A stretch of DNA of 34,309 nucleotides from a bacterium (GTDB lineage Bacteria; Omnitrophota; Gorgyraeia; Duberdicusellales; 4484-171). Shown one piece after another: positions 31,516-34,309 of this stretch (position 1 is the stretch's first letter; each line of letters opens with the position of its first letter). A model generated the notes under the pieces. The model did not search any database. It saw nothing but the letters and a program-made list of their open reading frames with translations, and was not told the origin of the DNA. Made by a program: the position numbers and the translations under genes. The stretch covers positions 1 through 34,309 of the forward strand of contig JAJYOP010000019.1 of the NCBI GenBank assembly GCA_021796115.1, written 5' to 3'.

Positions 31516-31543
31516 TTGAATATGTCTTGGCTACTGTTATAAT
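31516..31543 (+). promoter_or_regulatory. Promoter for the histidine kinase gene
   Basis: TTGAAT (31516-31521), 16-nt spacer, TATAAT (31538-31543). The predicted start near 31550 leaves a leader of about 128 nt before the ATG at 31678, in which I see no gene. Confidence 0.5.
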
Positions 31544-31677
31544 TGTAATTGCTTCGCTAATACGCAATATTTTATTTCCTATTTTGCAAGAAACACCGTA
31601 TATCATTTTCCTATCTAAGGCGTATAAAGAAAGATGCTTAGCGCTATAGCTATAACTGCTAATGCTCCGATAATAAT

Positions 31678-33999
31678 ATGATTATTTCTACCATCGCCCA
31701 AGAAAAGGATATTACAGAACGAAAACACCTAGAAAATGAATGGCGTTGGAACGAACAATACAATTCTATTCTTTCCTATGCTGCCGCAGCTCTTTTAACC
31801 GCCAGGAATCCCCGGGCAATCATCAATAAGTTAAGCAAAAGGACGATGAAATTTTTAAAATGCCAGGTTTTTTTAAATTTTATGGCTGTGCCGGAAGATA
31901 AGCGCTTTTATCTTAATTCCTACGCAGGCATTCCAAAGAAAGAAGCTAAACGCATTGAATGGCTTGATTATGATGGCGCTCTATGCGGTTATGCGGCGTC
32001 CCGCCCCAAGCGTTATATTGCCGAAAATATTTTTGAAAAAAAGAATCCACACACTAATCTAATACGCAACTACGGTGTCAGGGCTTATTGCTGCTACCCA
32101 TTACAAATTGGGAAAGAAATCCTGGGAACGCTTTCTTTTGGAACCAAAAACCGCGATACCTTTAATCCGGACGAGATTTTGCTGATGAAATCCCTTACTG
32201 GCTTGATTGCTGTAGCTATACAACGCAAGAAGGCAGAGGATGCCATAAAGAAGGTTAATAAAGAGCTTGAAGTGCGGGTAAGAGAACGTACGCGTGATTT
32301 GGCAAGAACAAATGTACGTTTAAATAATGAATTGGCCGAACGCATTAAAACAGAAAAATTTATCCGTATAACAAATGCGCTGCTCAAACTTGCCGATCGT
32401 TGCCACGACAAAAAAGAATACATAAAAATAGCGTTGCGGCTTATGAAGAGCTGGGTAAGATGCGAATGCGCAGGCATACGTATTGTTGACGAGGAGAAAA
32501 GGATTCCTTATGAAGCCCACACAGGCTACAGCCATAGTTTCATGGAATCGGAGAATCTGCTTTCCCTTGAATCTGATTCCTGCGCCTGTACCCGGGTTAT
32601 TACCGGAAAATATCTATCATGGGACAAAAAAATTATTACCGAGTCAGGCTCTTTTTTTATAAACGATACAGATAAATTTTTAAAAACGCTTCCCAAGAAA
32701 GGTAAGAGCCACTACCGCGGTGTGTGTATGGCGGAAGGTTTTAAGTCAATAGCCGTTGTTCCTATCCGTTACAAGAATATTCCTATTGCTGCGATTCATC
32801 TTGCGGATAAACGTAAGAATATTTTTCCGTCGGATAAGGTTGATTCTCTAGAAAAGGTTATGCCTTTTATCGGCGATGGCATCCAGAAATTTAGCCTTAC
32901 CGAAAAGGTTGAACGCTCAAGCGAGTTACTTGAAAAAATATTCTCCAATACCAATTTTATGATCGCTTATCTCGACAGGGATTTTAATTTTATCAGAGTA
33001 AATAACGCATATGCGGCCGCTGACAATAAAACTCCCGAATTTTTTGTAGGAAAGAATATGTTTGCATTATATCCTAACGATAAAAACAGAGAAATTTTTG
33101 AACGCGTTGTTGAAAGAGGAATATTTGATTCGATGTTTGCCCAGCCTTTCCTGTATGAAAGGAATTATGAGCACGGATTAACTTATTGCGATTGGAGCTT
33201 GCAGCCGGTTAAGGATAATTCAGGAAAAGTTGAAGGGGTTATCCTGTGCCTGGTAGACATCACAAAAAGAAAACAGGCAGAAGGCGAGCTACTTAAAACA
33301 CAAAGGGAATTAAGCGCGGCCAAACGCCTCTCGGATATTGGCACACTTGCCGCAACGGTTGCACATGAGCTAAGGAATCCTTTGGCGGCGATGCGCATGG
33401 CGGCTTATAATATAAAAGTGAAAAGCGCCAATGATGATTTAGAAAAACATTTGGCGAATATCGAGAAAAAGATAACCGAAAGCGATCAGATTATCAATAA
33501 TTTGCTTTTTTATTCGCGGCTCAAAGTTTCCTCTTACCAAAAGATAAATATAAAAGACATACTTGAAGAGTGTGTGGAACATATCCGGCCGCAGTCGGAA
33601 AAAAACAATATCGAGATCCGCGCTTCCATAATAGATACACCAATGGAAGCAGATCCTTTGCAGCTGAACGAGCTTTTTGACAATATATTAAATAATGCTT
33701 ACGATGCTATTATTACAAAAAAAGGCCTGGGACGGATAGAAATTTCCACGGATATTCTCAACGGTAATTTTTTGGAAGTGCATATTTCCGATAACGGTGC
33801 AGGGATGAATAAAGAAAGCTTAAAAAGGCTGTATGAGCCATTTTATACGACTAAAGCCAAAGGCACCGGTCTTGGCCTGACGGTATGCTATCAAATCGTA
33901 AATCTGCATAAAGGAGCCATAGATATAACAAGTGAAGAAAACAAAACTACCACAGTTACGGTTAAGCTTCCTTTAACGCAGGGCGCAAATCTTTCCTGA
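31678..33999 (+). CDS. Cytoplasmic GAF-GAF-PAS hybrid sensor histidine kinase
   Basis: A 773-residue two-component sensor without membrane segments. Order: a PAC-like remnant (STIAQEKDITERKHLENEW, residues 4-22), first GAF (~30-170), a coiled coil (ELEVRVRERTRDLARTN near 195-212), second GAF (~220-410), PAS/PAC (~420-535, ending LVDITKRKQAEGEL), HisKA with phosphorylated H563 in VAHELRNPLAAMR, and HATPase_c with NELFDNILNNAYDAI, SDNGAGMN and KGTGLGLTV. It starts in the middle of what is normally the end of a PAS domain, with an in-frame stop at 31660-31662 just upstream, so an N-terminal sensor domain has probably been lost. There is no receiver domain and no response regulator in the window. 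No clear ribosome binding site. Confidence 0.9.
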   Translation: MIISTIAQEKDITERKHLENEWRWNEQYNSILSYAAAALLTARNPRAIINKLSKRTMKFLKCQVFLNFMAVPEDKRFYLNSYAGIPKKEAKRIEWLDYDGALCGYAASRPKRYIAENIFEKKNPHTNLIRNYGVRAYCCYPLQIGKEILGTLSFGTKNRDTFNPDEILLMKSLTGLIAVAIQRKKAEDAIKKVNKELEVRVRERTRDLARTNVRLNNELAERIKTEKFIRITNALLKLADRCHDKKEYIKIALRLMKSWVRCECAGIRIVDEEKRIPYEAHTGYSHSFMESENLLSLESDSCACTRVITGKYLSWDKKIITESGSFFINDTDKFLKTLPKKGKSHYRGVCMAEGFKSIAVVPIRYKNIPIAAIHLADKRKNIFPSDKVDSLEKVMPFIGDGIQKFSLTEKVERSSELLEKIFSNTNFMIAYLDRDFNFIRVNNAYAAADNKTPEFFVGKNMFALYPNDKNREIFERVVERGIFDSMFAQPFLYERNYEHGLTYCDWSLQPVKDNSGKVEGVILCLVDITKRKQAEGELLKTQRELSAAKRLSDIGTLAATVAHELRNPLAAMRMAAYNIKVKSANDDLEKHLANIEKKITESDQIINNLLFYSRLKVSSYQKINIKDILEECVEHIRPQSEKNNIEIRASIIDTPMEADPLQLNELFDNILNNAYDAIITKKGLGRIEISTDILNGNFLEVHISDNGAGMNKESLKRLYEPFYTTKAKGTGLGLTVCYQIVNLHKGAIDITSEENKTTTVTVKLPLTQGANLS

Positions 34000-34178
34000 T
34001 TTTCTGCGGTACCCCCCCAAAAAAACATCTAAATTTGGATGAAAGTTAATAATGAATTACTTACGTTAAGCGCTCCGGTAAGTAATGAAGTTTTGCCTGC
34101 GCAAAAAATAAAAATAACCTGATAGTTAAATGATTGCGCTGGGAAAATTATGTGAAAAAGCAAGTGGCTGGGGTTTAC

Positions 34179-34198
34179 TGGGGCTTCCCCATTTTTTT
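34179..34198 (+). terminator. Possible terminator downstream of the kinase gene
   Basis: TGGGG-CTT-CCCCA (34179-34191) followed by seven T (34192-34198). The stem is short and lies about 180 nt after the kinase stop; that space (34000-34178) holds no gene I can see. Confidence 0.55.
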
Positions 34199-34206
34199 AT
34201 TTTTAA

Positions 34207-34295
34207 GGACGGATGTCACGGATGATTGTGGATGCATACGGATAATTATAGGTTTTTTATCCGTCTGCATCCGCTAAAATCCGTTTGCCTCCGCC
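34207..34295. repeat. Inverted repeat built from CGGATG/GGATGCA words
   Basis: The left arm (34207-34245: GGACGGATGTCACGGATG, later GGATGCATACGGATAA) is mirrored by the right arm (34257-34295: TTATCCGTCTGCATCCGC, later ATCCGTTTGCCTCCGCC) over 39 positions with roughly ten mismatches. The 11-nt loop is TTATAGGTTTT. It lies at the window edge. Confidence 0.75.
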
Positions 34296-34309
34296 CCCTG
34301 AAGAATCAT

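Noticed and set aside
31616-31705. Minus-strand reading with a membrane-helix-like stretch (HIIIGALAVIAIALSIFLYTP)
   Set aside because: It would need a TTG start, lacks a ribosome binding site and is only about 28 codons; it overlaps the kinase start. Probably chance, though a lost gene end cannot be excluded.

Overview
This window looks like a chromosomal segment of a Gram-negative bacterium with mid-to-low GC. Two complete TolC-type tripartite exporters (EmrAB-like and MacAB-like), a UshA-like periplasmic phosphohydrolase and envelope-sugar genes imply an outer membrane. The mix of Omnitrophota-style gene content, genes with no Shine-Dalgarno sequence, and intergenic spaces packed with heterogeneous hairpin repeats makes me favour an uncultured Candidatus Omnitrophota bacterium. 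That is inference; no rRNA or other phylogenetic marker is present. Layout: 1-1393 is a complete IS with a DDE transposase and doubled terminal repeats. It abuts a phosphate-uptake operon (PhoU-like DUF47 protein plus PiT permease, 1547-3169). From 3206 to 8890 comes an envelope-glycan set: two half-size DMT/EamA subunits, a FemAB/GNAT-type transferase, a CDP-paratose-epimerase-like SDR, a GT87-type membrane protein and a GT2 dolichol-phosphate-mannose-synthase-like enzyme. An inverted-repeat-bounded unit holding a broken GIY-YIG nuclease sits inside this set. 8907-12123 carries a DUF4239 membrane protein, a LOG-family protein and a DUF1646 permease. 12273-13559 (minus strand) is a Wzx-type flippase. 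14220-17306 encodes a GH1 glycosidase, a stand-alone mannose-6-phosphate-isomerase-type cupin and UDP-glucose 6-dehydrogenase. 17560-22294 is a TetR-regulated TolC/EmrA/EmrB exporter operon. 22340-26435 has a 5'-nucleotidase-like protein, a RhlA-like alpha/beta hydrolase, MsrB and a ferritin-like protein. 26626-31282 is an AbrB-TolC-MacA-MacB operon. 31678-33999 is a GAF-GAF-PAS histidine kinase whose N-terminus starts inside a PAS/PAC motif. The most unusual content lies between genes. At least six loci contain long imperfect inverted repeats whose arms are built from a short reiterated word, a different word at each locus; one is a three-level nest. There are also three copies of a structured element resembling IS200/IS605 ends, two copies of a roughly 110-bp repeat whose right end supplies the Shine-Dalgarno and start codon of the next gene, and a roughly 300-bp inverted-repeat unit of composite hairpins. 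Several repeats run into coding sequence: they provide a signal peptide, a C-terminal tail and start codons. Some genes (14220, 17560, 22340) have a TATAAT box only 7-8 nt before the ATG, which suggests leaderless transcripts. No tRNA, rRNA or CRISPR array was seen.
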